NCBI GenBank assembly: GCA_963819115.1
Contig: CAWFUR010000012.1
Coordinates: forward strand, 186,001 to 250,000
Length of the DNA: 64,000 nucleotides
From: JACVRW01 sp963819115
Lineage (GTDB): Bacteria; Actinomycetota; Thermoleophilia; Solirubrobacterales; Thermoleophilaceae
Direction of reading: 5' to 3'
Shown: positions 8,183 to 15,458 of the stretch, piece after piece
Layout of the letters: each line of letters opens with the position of its first letter
Numbering within the stretch: position 1 is the first letter of the stretch
Position numbers and translations under genes: made by a program
The notes under the pieces: generated by a model
The model's input: the letters and a program-made list of their open reading frames with translations, nothing else
The model's database searches: none
What the model was told of the DNA's origin: nothing

Positions 8183-8826
8183 TCGAGCAGGCCGCGGCGC
8201 ATTGCCTCCGCGACAGCCGCGGCCCGGTCGGAGACCCCGAGCTTCTCGTAGAGATGCTGGAGGTGCGTCTTCACGGTCGCGGGACTGAGGTAGAGGCGCT
8301 TGCCGATATCCGGGGCGGAGAGCCCGTCGGCGGTGAGCTTGAGGATCTCCCGCTCCCGGGGCGTGAGCAGGGGCCTCTCGTCGGTCGAGCGACGCTGGAT
8401 CTCGTGCGCAAGGCCGCGCTGGACCTCCTGGGAGAAGACGGTGTCGCCGCGGGCGACCGCGGCGACCGCGTCGCAGATCTCCTGGCGGGTCGACTCCTTC
8501 GACAGGTACGCCTTGGCGCCGCTACCGATGGCGGCGTAGACGATCTCGCTGTCCAGGTACGCGGAGACGAACACCACCCGTGTGGCCAGGCCGTCGCGTT
8601 CGATCGCGTTCAGCACCTGACGCCCGTCGAGGTCGGGCATCTTCATGTCGAGCACGGCCACGTCGGGCTCAAGCTCGCGGATCGCCTCGAGAGCCTCGCG
8701 GCCGGTCCCGGCCTCGCCCACGAGCTCGAGGTCGGGCCGCTCCTTCACCGCCCGCACGATGCCGTCCCGGTAGACCGGATGGTCGTCGGCCACGACGACG
8801 CGGACTCGTGGGCGCCGCGGGCTCAC
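8179..8826 (-). CDS. NarL/FixJ-type response regulator
   Basis: The 215-residue protein has a receiver domain (acidic pair DDH near residue 14, phospho-acceptor D60 in VAVLDMKMPD, conserved Thr/Ser in VVFVSAY, Lys in YLSKES). A LuxR-type helix-turn-helix follows (LTPREREILKLTADGLSAPD, then SPATVKTHLQHLYEKL). It is the likely partner of the kinase translated next (4-bp overlap) and would act as a transcription factor on phosphorylation. A receiver-only protein is encoded 9 bp upstream on the same strand, so this may be a three-protein relay. Targets are unknown. Confidence 0.85.
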   Translation of the reverse strand: MSPRRPRVRVVVADDHPVYRDGIVRAVKERPDLELVGEAGTGREALEAIRELEPDVAVLDMKMPDLDGRQVLNAIERDGLATRVVFVSAYLDSEIVYAAIGSGAKAYLSKESTRQEICDAVAAVARGDTVFSQEVQRGLAHEIQRRSTDERPLLTPREREILKLTADGLSAPDIGKRLYLSPATVKTHLQHLYEKLGVSDRAAAVAEAMRRGLLE

Positions 8827-8835
8827 AGCCCTTTT

Positions 8836-9354
8836 CTACCAGCCGGGGTGGGCGCCGCCCATGAGGCTGCGCTGGAACGCCTCGACGACTCCCGGGGTCG
8901 CGGCGTCGGAGAACGCGGTCCCGCCTCGCGCCACCCGAGCGATGCCCGCGCAGATCTCGGCTCGCGTGGCGTCCTTGTCGAGGTACCCAGCCGCCCCGGC
9001 GCCGACCGCTTCTCTGACGAGCGAGCTGTCGAGGAAGGCGCTGAGGAGGATCACCCTCGTCCGACACCTCGGTCCGAGCGCGGTCAGCTGAGCGCAGAGC
9101 TCGATTCCGTCCAGACGCGGCATGCGCACGTCGAGCACGGCGACATCGGGCTGCCGGCCGGCGATCAGCGCGGTCGCGGCCTCGCCGTCACCCGCCTTGC
9201 CCACGAGCTTCAGGCCGGAACGGGAGGCGATCGCTCTCGCGAGGCCGTCGCGGTAGAACGGGTGGTCGTCGGCGATCACCACCGTCGCCTCGCGGTCCTC
9301 GACGGCGGTCGCGGCCTCCGGAGCGGGGAGTTCGATCAGCTCGTTGCGATTCAT
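8836..9354 (-). CDS. Single-domain response regulator (receiver only)
   Basis: From the ATG at 9354 the 172 residues form one receiver domain: acidic pair ADDHPFYRDG, phospho-acceptor D75 in VAVLDVRMPR, VILLSAFL and GYLDKDATRAE. It aligns along its length with the receiver of the neighbouring NarL regulator, then ends after about 25 residues (AFQRSLMGGAHPGW) without any DNA-binding helix. It could compete for phosphate from the kinase or act on proteins. It may also be an old duplicate that lost its HTH. It lies 9 bp upstream of the NarL regulator gene, suggesting one operon. Confidence 0.7.
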   Translation of the reverse strand: MNRNELIELPAPEAATAVEDREATVVIADDHPFYRDGLARAIASRSGLKLVGKAGDGEAATALIAGRQPDVAVLDVRMPRLDGIELCAQLTALGPRCRTRVILLSAFLDSSLVREAVGAGAAGYLDKDATRAEICAGIARVARGGTAFSDAATPGVVEAFQRSLMGGAHPGW

Positions 9355-9532
9355 GGGGCCAATGTCCCGTCCCGGTTGGCTCCCGGCCATCCCAAGGGCG
9401 GGGCGGTCCACGACGACCCCGCTTCCCCCGACTGGGGGTCCACCCGTGGGAGGAGGCGACCGCCGTCGAGGACCGGCTCGCCGCCGGATGCCGGGCCTGC
9501 CGTCCCGGACGGACACTCCTGACACACGAGAG

Positions 9533-10207
9533 ATGGAGCCGAAGATGACCACCACGCTGACAATCAACGACAGACTCGAAGCCAGCCCGGCCGCCTTCCT
9601 GACGGAGGTCGCCGAAATCGCGCGGCACCTCGTCGACGAGCTGGACGGCGGCACGGCGGCAAACGTCCGACGCGACGCGGAGCGGCTGAACGTCCTCGCG
9701 CATACGGAAGCCCCTGCCGGTGCGGACCTCGATTCCACATTCGCAGGTGCGCTGCGGTCGCGTGCGACCTCGGTCGCCGGGCTCGCCGCCCGCAGCCGGT
9801 CGCCGCTGGCGATCGCCCAAGCGGCCAACGGCGTGATCCGGCTCATCGCCGACCACCCCGAGGTGTTCGAAGACGCAGCGGCCCCTGAGCTTCTGTCGCT
9901 CGACTACCTTGAGCGCGAGGCGCAGCTGCGCTCGCTCGCCGGGCAGCACCTTGCCGTAACAGCCGTCGTCGAGCGTGCCGTCGCGGTCTGGCCGCGTGTG
10001 CGACGCGGGCTCATCGCGGCGGGGGCGAACGAGCTCGCGCAGCAATTCGATGCCCACCTCGAGGAGCTGAGCCGCCACCAGGGCGCCGCCGGCATCCGGG
10101 ACGCGACCCGGCGGGGGAGAGAACTGATCGCCCTCATGCGGACGATCGTGCAGCGTTCCGGCGCCCGCAGTGTGGGCCAGGGCAAGCAGCCAGACGCCGG
10201 AAGGTGA
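9533..10207 (+). CDS. Hypothetical helical protein
   Basis: A 224-residue, mostly alpha-helical soluble protein with no recognised family. It is Ala/Leu/Glu/Arg-rich with repeated patterns such as FLTEVAEIARHLVDEL and LEREAQLRSLAGQHLA. No signal peptide, cysteine motif or membrane span is seen. The start at 9533 (MEPKMTT) is close to a second ATG at 9545; neither has a perfect ribosome binding site. It is divergent from the receiver-only gene, and the 178-bp gap between them probably holds both promoters. Downstream lies only a broken metallopeptidase fragment. Confidence 0.5.
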   Translation: MEPKMTTTLTINDRLEASPAAFLTEVAEIARHLVDELDGGTAANVRRDAERLNVLAHTEAPAGADLDSTFAGALRSRATSVAGLAARSRSPLAIAQAANGVIRLIADHPEVFEDAAAPELLSLDYLEREAQLRSLAGQHLAVTAVVERAVAVWPRVRRGLIAAGANELAQQFDAHLEELSRHQGAAGIRDATRRGRELIALMRTIVQRSGARSVGQGKQPDAGR

Positions 10208-10227
10208 GCACCGCGACACCCTCACCT

Positions 10228-10344
10228 CGAGACTTCGGCGCCGATCCGGGGATCCTCGCCGCGGAGATTCGCCGCACCGTGCTGCACGAGATCGGCCACC
10301 ATCTCGGCTATTCCGAGGCAGGCGTCACCGCGCTCGGTCTCTGA
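10228..10344 (+). pseudogene. C-terminal fragment of a second zincin metallopeptidase
   Basis: These 38 codons read RDFGADPGILAAEIRRTVLH and end EIGHHLGYSEAGVTALGL. They are nearly the same as the C-terminus of the intact metallopeptidase at 6528-7007 (HELAHHLGYSERGVAVLGL), including HExxH. There is no start codon or upstream body, so it is a truncated duplicate, in the opposite orientation to the intact gene. Confidence 0.7.
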
Positions 10345-10550
10345 GCTCGCCCCGGCGGGCGCGGACGGGTTGCCTTCGGGGAGGGCCGGGCTCGCGTGCG
10401 CCCGTAGCGCAGGGCCAGCAGCACCGCGATCGGGATGCCGGTGAGGATCACCATCACGGTGAACCACAGGCTGGCTCCATCGGTGCCCGATCCGAACGAA
10501 TGCAGTACCGCGAGCACGTAGACCGCCACCGTCGCCTGGTGGGGCGCGCT
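10308..10550 (-). pseudogene. C-terminal remnant of a ferric-reductase-like membrane protein
   Basis: The minus-strand frame reads VAVYVLAVLHSFGSGTDG, then LWFTVMVILTGIPIAVLL. This parallels AVYVLAVGHAIGAGTDG and the last membrane span of the intact gene at 16420-17031. Only the final span and cytoplasmic tail remain, and the region overlaps the metallopeptidase fragment on the other strand. It lies just downstream of the ferredoxin gene, so an ancestral ferredoxin/reductase/membrane-protein operon may have been truncated here. Confidence 0.55.
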
Positions 10551-10599
10551 AGTCGTGGGCGAGGGCCTCGGTCACCCCGAGGACGACTGCCGCATGGGC

Positions 10600-10806
10600 T
10601 CACGGGTAGACATGCTCCCCCGTGTCCTTGTCGGTTACGGTGATCGCGCCGGCGGGGCAGGCGCGGGCGGCGGCGAGGATCGCCTCGTCGGTGCCTTCGC
10701 CGGTGACGATCGCGATGTCCTCGAGGGTGAAGACGCCGGGGGCGACGAGCGCGCAGTCGCCATGTGCGGCGCATGCGAACTCGTCGACGTGGGGGATGAG
10801 GGTCAT
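10600..10806 (-). CDS. Small ferredoxin of the cytochrome P450/oxygenase type
   Basis: The 68-residue protein has three cysteines spaced CAAHGDC ... ACPAGAI, the pattern of actinobacterial single-cluster [3Fe-4S]/[4Fe-4S] ferredoxins in which one ligand is replaced by His. It would carry electrons from the FAD reductase encoded just upstream (10803-11999, 4-bp overlap) to a redox partner. Another pair of the same type is at 32609-34022. No P450 is adjacent, so the acceptor is open; the nearby ApbE/ferric-reductase module is one candidate by context only. Confidence 0.85.
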   Translation of the reverse strand: MTLIPHVDEFACAAHGDCALVAPGVFTLEDIAIVTGEGTDEAILAAARACPAGAITVTDKDTGEHVYP

Positions 10807-11999
10807 GCTGCGTTCCTTTCGGTGAGTCGGGTCTGCTGCTCCAGCAGCCTGCGTGTCTGCGCAAGGGCGTGGGGGCGGCCGACGAGCAGTGCGGCCACGG
10901 GCGTGCCGTCGCGGGTGTAGGTGGCGGTGAAGTCGCGAGCGTCCGGTTCGCCGTCGATCGTGATCGCGTCGGCGCCGTGGGCGTGTCCGAGGTATTGGAT
11001 GCGCAGGCCGTGCTGGTCGCTCCAGAAGCTCTGGATCGCGGGCGGCGGCGGGTCGAGGCCGAGCATCGCGCGGGCGGCGGCCGCGCCCTGGCGGGCGGCG
11101 GCCTCCCAGTGCTCGGTGCGCACGTGCGCACCGATGCGCGCGTCGAAGGCGCGGCTGGCGTCGCCGGCCGCGTAGATGCCCGGGACTCGGGTGCGGCCGG
11201 CGGCGTCGGCCTGGACGCCGCTTTCGTCGAGGCCGCTTCCGCGCAGCCAGCTCGTCGCTGGCTCGGTCCCAATGCCGACGACGACGGCGTCGCAGTCGAC
11301 GCGGCGGCCGTCGTCGAGCTCGATCGCCGAGATCGCCGTCGTGCCGCGCAGGCGCGCGATGCGCGCGGCGAGGTGCACCGTGATGCCCTCTTGGCGGTGC
11401 AGCTCGGCGAACCAGCTGCCGAGGCTCGCCCCGAGCACTGCCGCGAGCGGCGCTTCGGCGGCTTCCACGATCGTCACCTCGACGCCGATGTTTGCGGCGG
11501 TGGCGGCGACCTCCTGGCCGATGAAGCCGGCGCCGATCACGGCGAGGCGGCTGCCGGGAACGAGCGCGTCGCGAAGGCGTCGGGCGTCGCCGATCGTCCG
11601 CAACACGTGGACGTTGTCGAAGCACTCGGTGCCGGGCAGCGTCCGCGGGGCGCCGCCGGTGGCGATCAGCAACTCAGAGAACGCGAGCCGCCTGCCCGAG
11701 TCGAGCACGAGCGCGCGGCCCGCGACGTCGAGCGCGGTTGCGCGGACACCGGTCAGGAGGTCCACGTCGTGCTCGGCGTACCAGTCGTCCGAGCGGAACC
11801 GCAGGTTGTCGTCAACGACCGTCCCGCTCAGGTACTCCTTGGAGAGAGGCGGCCGGTCGTAGGGCGCGAGCGGCTCGCCGGCGACGAGCCGGATCGTCGT
11901 TGTTGCGCCGCTGCGACGCAAAGTCTCGACGGCGCGCTGTGCCGCCAGGCCGCCGCCCGCGATCACCACTCCCGAGTTCTTCCTGGAGGTTCTGTGCAT
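10803..11999 (-). CDS. FAD-dependent ferredoxin reductase (rubredoxin/putidaredoxin-reductase family)
   Basis: The 398-residue flavoprotein has an N-terminal FAD dinucleotide fold (VVIAGGGLAAQRAVETLRR), the family signature APYDRPPLSKEYL, a central NAD-binding fold (LAVIGAGFIGQEVAAT) and the second FAD contact GIYAAGDAS. It should pass electrons from NAD(P)H to the ferredoxin encoded next. The start at 11999 is chosen because the FAD fold begins 9 residues later; no clear ribosome binding site is seen. A copy of the proposed OmpR-type binding motif lies at 12034-12062, upstream on the same strand, so the operon is probably controlled by the nearby two-component system. Confidence 0.88.
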   Translation of the reverse strand: MHRTSRKNSGVVIAGGGLAAQRAVETLRRSGATTTIRLVAGEPLAPYDRPPLSKEYLSGTVVDDNLRFRSDDWYAEHDVDLLTGVRATALDVAGRALVLDSGRRLAFSELLIATGGAPRTLPGTECFDNVHVLRTIGDARRLRDALVPGSRLAVIGAGFIGQEVAATAANIGVEVTIVEAAEAPLAAVLGASLGSWFAELHRQEGITVHLAARIARLRGTTAISAIELDDGRRVDCDAVVVGIGTEPATSWLRGSGLDESGVQADAAGRTRVPGIYAAGDASRAFDARIGAHVRTEHWEAAARQGAAAARAMLGLDPPPPAIQSFWSDQHGLRIQYLGHAHGADAITIDGEPDARDFTATYTRDGTPVAALLVGRPHALAQTRRLLEQQTRLTERNAA

Positions 12000-12033
12000 G
12001 AGACACAGGATGCGCTCACATCGGTGAGGACCC

Positions 12034-12062
12034 GGTAAGCCGCGGGTCAAGAACGTCTTTAC
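12034..12062 (-). promoter_or_regulatory. Candidate OmpR-family binding site, upstream of ferredoxin reductase
   Basis: Read on the minus strand, the site is GTAAA-N7-TTGACC-N5-CTTACC and ends 35 bp before the reductase start. TTGACC and CTTACC form direct repeats 11 bp apart, as expected for OmpR/PhoB-type regulators bound head-to-tail. The same arrangement occurs at 12159-12186, 14884-14911 and 14947-14975. Confidence 0.6.
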
Positions 12063-12158
12063 CAGGCGGGGCGACCGCGCCGGTAGGCGACGTCCTGACC
12101 CCTTCACGTGACGGTCCTTGCACGCACGCGGCGCTGCGAGGGCAATCCCCGCATGCGC

Positions 12159-12186
12159 GTAAGAGCGGTCTGACCTGTGGCTTACC
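12159..12186 (+). promoter_or_regulatory. Candidate OmpR-family binding site, upstream of gene at 12267
   Basis: GTAAG-N6-CTGACC-N5-CTTACC lies 81 bp before the start of the hypothetical gene at 12267. It faces away from the matching site at 12034-12062, so the intergenic region holds two divergent copies, one for each gene. Confidence 0.6.
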
Positions 12187-12266
12187 GGCGCCTGGCGAGC
12201 GCCCCGCACACTCGTGATCGTTCACTCACACCGGCCAGTCAGCCACCCTCACCAAGGAGACACCAG

Positions 12267-12701
12267 ATGCCGACCAACACCGTCAAGCCCAGCCGGACGC
12301 CGGTCATCCTGCTCGCCGATCGCGAGTGCGCCGGCAGCCACGACCCTGCGCTGAGTCACATCGCGCAATCCGTTCGCGGCAACGACGTCCACGTCGTCGC
12401 TTCCGCCAGCCCGCTCGCCGGCGAGCGGTGGCTCGTCGACGTGGCCGCTCGCGAGGAGGACGCTCGTCGGCGACTGGGGAGCTGGACCTCCGTGCTGGCG
12501 CCTTACGCCTCGCTCGTCGACGGCGAGGTCGGCGACGAGAACCCGCGCCTGGCGCTTGCCGACGCGCGGCGGGAATTCGGCGACGACGCGGTGCTGATGT
12601 CCGTGAGCAACTCGACGGCTTCGCCCAAGGTGCCGCCGGTGGCTGCCGCCCGCCCAGGGTGGCTCGCCCGTCGTCGGGCCAGACGCGTCCTGGCTGCGTA
12701 G
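12267..12701 (+). CDS. Hypothetical protein, possibly universal-stress-protein-like
   Basis: The 144-residue soluble protein starts after a good AAGGAGA site. Its first part (TPVILLADRECAGSHDPALS, then DVHVVASASPLAGERWLVDV) alternates strands and helices in a way that recalls the nucleotide-binding fold of universal stress proteins, and it ends with a basic tail GWLARRRARRVL. The specific family is not recognised. A copy of the motif GTAAG-N6-CTGACC-N5-CTTACC is upstream, so it is a probable target of the OmpR-type system whose kinase gene ends 23 bp away on the opposite strand. Confidence 0.55.
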   Translation: MPTNTVKPSRTPVILLADRECAGSHDPALSHIAQSVRGNDVHVVASASPLAGERWLVDVAAREEDARRRLGSWTSVLAPYASLVDGEVGDENPRLALADARREFGDDAVLMSVSNSTASPKVPPVAAARPGWLARRRARRVLAA

Positions 12702-12723
12702 GGGCGAAGTGGCCGCCGCCGGG

Positions 12724-14169
12724 TCATGCGGCGGTCTGCCTCCGCGCAGCGGTGAACCCCGGCAGATCGAAGCTGATCGTGGTTCCCTCGCCGAGCACCG
12801 ACTCGGCCCAGATGCGCCCGCCGTGCGCCTCGACGATCGCGCGGGCAATCGCCAAACCGAGCCCACTGCCGCCGCGGTCGCGCGAGCGGCTCTGCTCGGC
12901 GCGGTAGAAGCGCTCGAAGATGTGCGGCAGGTGCTCGGGCTCGATGCCGGGTCCGGTGTCGGCAACGGAGAACACCAAGTGGCCGTCGCGAGGCTCGACG
13001 GCGACGTCGATGCGGTCGTCACGGGTCGTGTGCAGCACCGCGTTTCGTACGAGGTTGCGGAGGACCTGGGTCAGCCGGTCGGGATCGCCATCGAGCGTGC
13101 CGCTGACGGCGGTGAGGCGGAAGTCGCGCTCGCCGAACAGCGGCAGGTCGCGGCGGAGGTCCTCGAGGAAGTCGTCGAGGTCGATCGGCTGTGGCTCGAC
13201 GAGGTGGCCCGCTTCGGCGCTGGCGAGTGTGAGCATGTCGCCGACGAGCCGATCCAGCTCGTCCAGGCGTCGCAGCAGCGTCACGGTGGCCTCATGGCGG
13301 CGCGCCTGGTCGTGCTCGCGGTCGAGCAGCTCGACCTGGGCGCGCAGCACGGCGAGTGGTGTTCGCAGCTCGTGCGAGGCGTCGGAGACAAAGTCGCGCT
13401 GGCGGGCGAAGGCCCGCTCCAGGCGATCGAGCATCCGATCGAACGCGCCGCCGAGCACGCCGACCTCGCCGCGTGTCCCGCTGGTGCGGGAGCGGCGCGA
13501 CAGGTCGCCTGCGTCGACCTCGGCGGCGACGTGCGTGATTCGCCGCAGGGGGCGCGCGATCACGGTGGCGATCCCGGTCCCGGCCATGACGGAGAGCAGC
13601 AGGGCGAGCGTGCCGACGAGCACGAAGGTGCGCAGCAGGCTGTCCTGGGCGTCGTGCACGCTGCGGAGCGGGTCGGCGATCTGCAGCGTCCCGACGCGCC
13701 GTGAGTGGTCATCGATCGGTTTCGTGAGGACGCGCATACGCCCGGCTTCGGGCACGGCGGCGCTGGCGAGACCGGACGGGGCGTTTATCACGCCGCGGCC
13801 GCCGGCCGCTTGGGCCTGGTCGTCGTCGTCCTCGAGCTCTCGCTGGAGGATGCGCGGCTGGTTGGTTACCGGCGTGCCGCCGGCGACGTCGATGATGAAG
13901 ATCCGCGCTGCCGGGTGGTAGCGCTGCGCGTTGAGGAACCGCCGAGCGGTCCGCTCGACCGCCTCCGGCGTGGAGAGGTCGGTGCCGGCACGCAGCTGGT
14001 CCCATTCGGCGACCTGCGTGCGCAGGTCCTCGTCGATGCGATCGCGCAGCCGCGAGCCCGTGCCGCGATACACCGCCAGGCAGGTTAGGCCGAGCGCCAG
14101 CGTGGTGATCAGCGCGATCGCGACGGCGAGCCGAGCGCGCAGGCCACCCGGCACGAGCCGTGCGCTCAC
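12724..14169 (-). CDS. Two-component sensor histidine kinase (OmpR-partner type)
   Basis: The 481-residue kinase has a membrane span near residues 14-35, a periplasmic-side domain of about 140 residues and a second span (FVLVGTLALLLSVMAGTGIA). A HAMP linker follows (RPLRRITHVAAEVDAGDLS), then a HisKA domain with H266 in SDASHELRTPL and an HATPase domain (NLVRNAVLH, DTGPGIEPEHL, GGSGLGLAI). It overlaps the response regulator gene by ATGA and should sense an extracytoplasmic signal. The sensor domain contains an acidic run ELEDDDDQAQ, compatible with metal-ion sensing, but that is only a guess. Confidence 0.88.
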   Translation of the reverse strand: MSARLVPGGLRARLAVAIALITTLALGLTCLAVYRGTGSRLRDRIDEDLRTQVAEWDQLRAGTDLSTPEAVERTARRFLNAQRYHPAARIFIIDVAGGTPVTNQPRILQRELEDDDDQAQAAGGRGVINAPSGLASAAVPEAGRMRVLTKPIDDHSRRVGTLQIADPLRSVHDAQDSLLRTFVLVGTLALLLSVMAGTGIATVIARPLRRITHVAAEVDAGDLSRRSRTSGTRGEVGVLGGAFDRMLDRLERAFARQRDFVSDASHELRTPLAVLRAQVELLDREHDQARRHEATVTLLRRLDELDRLVGDMLTLASAEAGHLVEPQPIDLDDFLEDLRRDLPLFGERDFRLTAVSGTLDGDPDRLTQVLRNLVRNAVLHTTRDDRIDVAVEPRDGHLVFSVADTGPGIEPEHLPHIFERFYRAEQSRSRDRGGSGLGLAIARAIVEAHGGRIWAESVLGEGTTISFDLPGFTAARRQTAA

Positions 14170-14852
14170 GAGGAGCGCCGCAGCCGGTAGCCGACGTTGC
14201 GGACCGTTTCGATCGGACCGCCGCCCTCGCCGGCGCCGAGCTTCTTGCGCAGGTAGCCGATGTAGACCTCCAGCACCTTGGTGCCGGGGTCGAAGTCATA
14301 GCCCCAGACGGCGTTGAGGATCTGCTCGCGTGAGAGCACCTGGTCGGGGTGGCGCGCCAGATACGCCAGCAGCTCGAACTCCCGTGCGGTGAGTTGGACC
14401 TCACGGCCGTCGTGCTCGACGCGCCGCGTGCGCAGGTCCAGCCGCACGTCGCCGGCCTCCAGCACCGATGCCTCGCGCTGGCTTGGCTGGCGCAGCTGCG
14501 CACGAACCCGCGCGAGCAGCTCCTCGAAGGAGAACGGCTTGGTCACGTAGTCGTTGGCGCCTCGGTCCAAGCCCTCGACGCGCTGCTCGATCGCGCCGCG
14601 GGCGGTGAGGACGATCACCGGCAGCTCAGGCTTGCTCCCGCGGATCGCATCGAGCACCTCCAGGCCGCTCTTGCCCGGGAGCATGACGTCCAGCAGCACC
14701 AGCCCATAGTCCCCGGTGAGCGCCTCGAGCTCGCCGCGCTCGCCGTCATGGGCGACCGTCACGGCGTAGCCCTCGGCGCCGAGCGCCTGCTCGATGAACC
14801 CGGCGAGCGTGCGCTCATCCTCAACGACCAGGATCCTCATCTCGGGGGCCAT
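14166..14852 (-). CDS. OmpR/PhoB-family response regulator
   Basis: The 228-residue protein has a receiver domain (EDE at residues 11-13, D55 in LVLLDVMLPG, T in VIVLTARG, K in YVTKPFSFEELL). A winged-helix DNA-binding domain follows (LTAREFELLAYLARHPDQVL, EVYIGYLRKKLG, ETVRNVGYRL). The start is ATG 14852 or, equally well, ATG 14840 (MRILVVEDE). It is translated ahead of its kinase. A copy of the proposed direct-repeat motif is 32 bp upstream (14884-14911), pointing to autoregulation; the others mark the ferredoxin operon, the 12267 gene and the 15008 operon as targets. Confidence 0.9.
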   Translation of the reverse strand: MAPEMRILVVEDERTLAGFIEQALGAEGYAVTVAHDGERGELEALTGDYGLVLLDVMLPGKSGLEVLDAIRGSKPELPVIVLTARGAIEQRVEGLDRGANDYVTKPFSFEELLARVRAQLRQPSQREASVLEAGDVRLDLRTRRVEHDGREVQLTAREFELLAYLARHPDQVLSREQILNAVWGYDFDPGTKVLEVYIGYLRKKLGAGEGGGPIETVRNVGYRLRRSS

Positions 14853-14883
14853 GCTAAGCGCCCCCAGCGTCGCCGGCGCCCGG

Positions 14884-14911
14884 GTAAGAGGCTTCTGACC
14901 AGGCGCTAACT
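14884..14911 (+). promoter_or_regulatory. Candidate OmpR-family binding site near the response regulator gene
   Basis: GTAAG-N6-CTGACC-N5-CTAACT lies 32 bp upstream of the response regulator start at 14852 and is the most degenerate of the four copies. It has the same orientation as the copy at 14947-14975, 63 bp away. It is the likely autoregulatory site. Confidence 0.5.
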
Positions 14912-14946
14912 GGGCGCTTGCGCACCCGATCGAGCCCGCGCTTCGC

Positions 14947-14975
14947 GTAAGGACCCTCCTGACCCGTCGCTTACC
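14947..14975 (+). promoter_or_regulatory. Candidate OmpR-family binding site, upstream of the 15008 operon
   Basis: GTAAG-N7-CTGACC-N5-CTTACC ends 32 bp before the ATG at 15008. The surrounding bases also resemble those of the copy at 12159-12186 (both are preceded by GC and followed closely by a GCGCCC block), so the whole promoter block looks conserved. Confidence 0.6.
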
Positions 14976-15007
14976 TGGCTCTCGTCAGCGCCCACCACGA
15001 TCAAACC

Positions 15008-15217
15008 ATGACCGACAAGACCCGTATCAAGATCGCCGCCGTCGTGACCGCGCTGTTCCTCGCCGCCGTCTCGCTGGCCGGTATCGCCACCCGAACCGAT
15101 GCGCCGAAGGCGGTCTCGGCCGCATCCGCCCCGGCGGGAGTGCAGCAGCCCACGACCGCCCCTGCGCCGCCGGCCGGTGAGTACGAGGACGGAGACGGGG
15201 GCGAGGACCATGACTGA
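15008..15217 (+). CDS. Small single-span membrane or exported protein
   Basis: The 69-residue product has a positively charged start (MTDKTRIK) and one hydrophobic segment, IAAVVTALFLAAVSLAGIAT. A Pro/Ala-rich and then acidic tail (GEYEDGDGGEDHD) would lie outside the membrane. The acidic tail could bind metal ions. It is the first gene of an operon running through 17031 and lies 32 bp after a proposed OmpR-type binding site. It overlaps the next start by 8 bp. No family was recognised. Confidence 0.55.
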   Translation: MTDKTRIKIAAVVTALFLAAVSLAGIATRTDAPKAVSAASAPAGVQQPTTAPAPPAGEYEDGDGGEDHD

Positions 15218-15458
15218 TCACGCCGCCCCGGCACGCACCGAGGCGAGCGCGCGCCGTCCCGCGCTGTCGCAGACGATCCTCAGCGTCGCCGCGACCGCGA
15301 CTGCCGTCGCCGCGCTCATCTGGTCGGCGCTGTTCTACGACGCCACCCGCAATCACGCAGTCGCGCTGCCCGCGACTCACGCCCAACCCGCGCATGCGGC
15401 GACCGGCGCAGCCAAGCCGGCGCCCACCGTCGCGCCCGTCACCACCCGCACATCATGA
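15210..15458 (+). CDS. Small single-span membrane protein
   Basis: The 82-residue protein has one membrane span (TILSVAATATAVAALIWSAL) after a short cytoplasmic N-terminus and an extracytoplasmic Ala/Pro/Thr-rich tail. Its ATG overlaps the previous stop, and its own stop overlaps the apbE start by ATGA, so the genes are translationally coupled. ApbE normally attaches FMN to a Ser/Thr in an S/T-G-A-S/T motif. The tail here has only ATGAAK, not a proper motif, so it is not a convincing flavinylation target. Confidence 0.55.
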   Translation: MTDHAAPARTEASARRPALSQTILSVAATATAVAALIWSALFYDATRNHAVALPATHAQPAHAATGAAKPAPTVAPVTTRTS

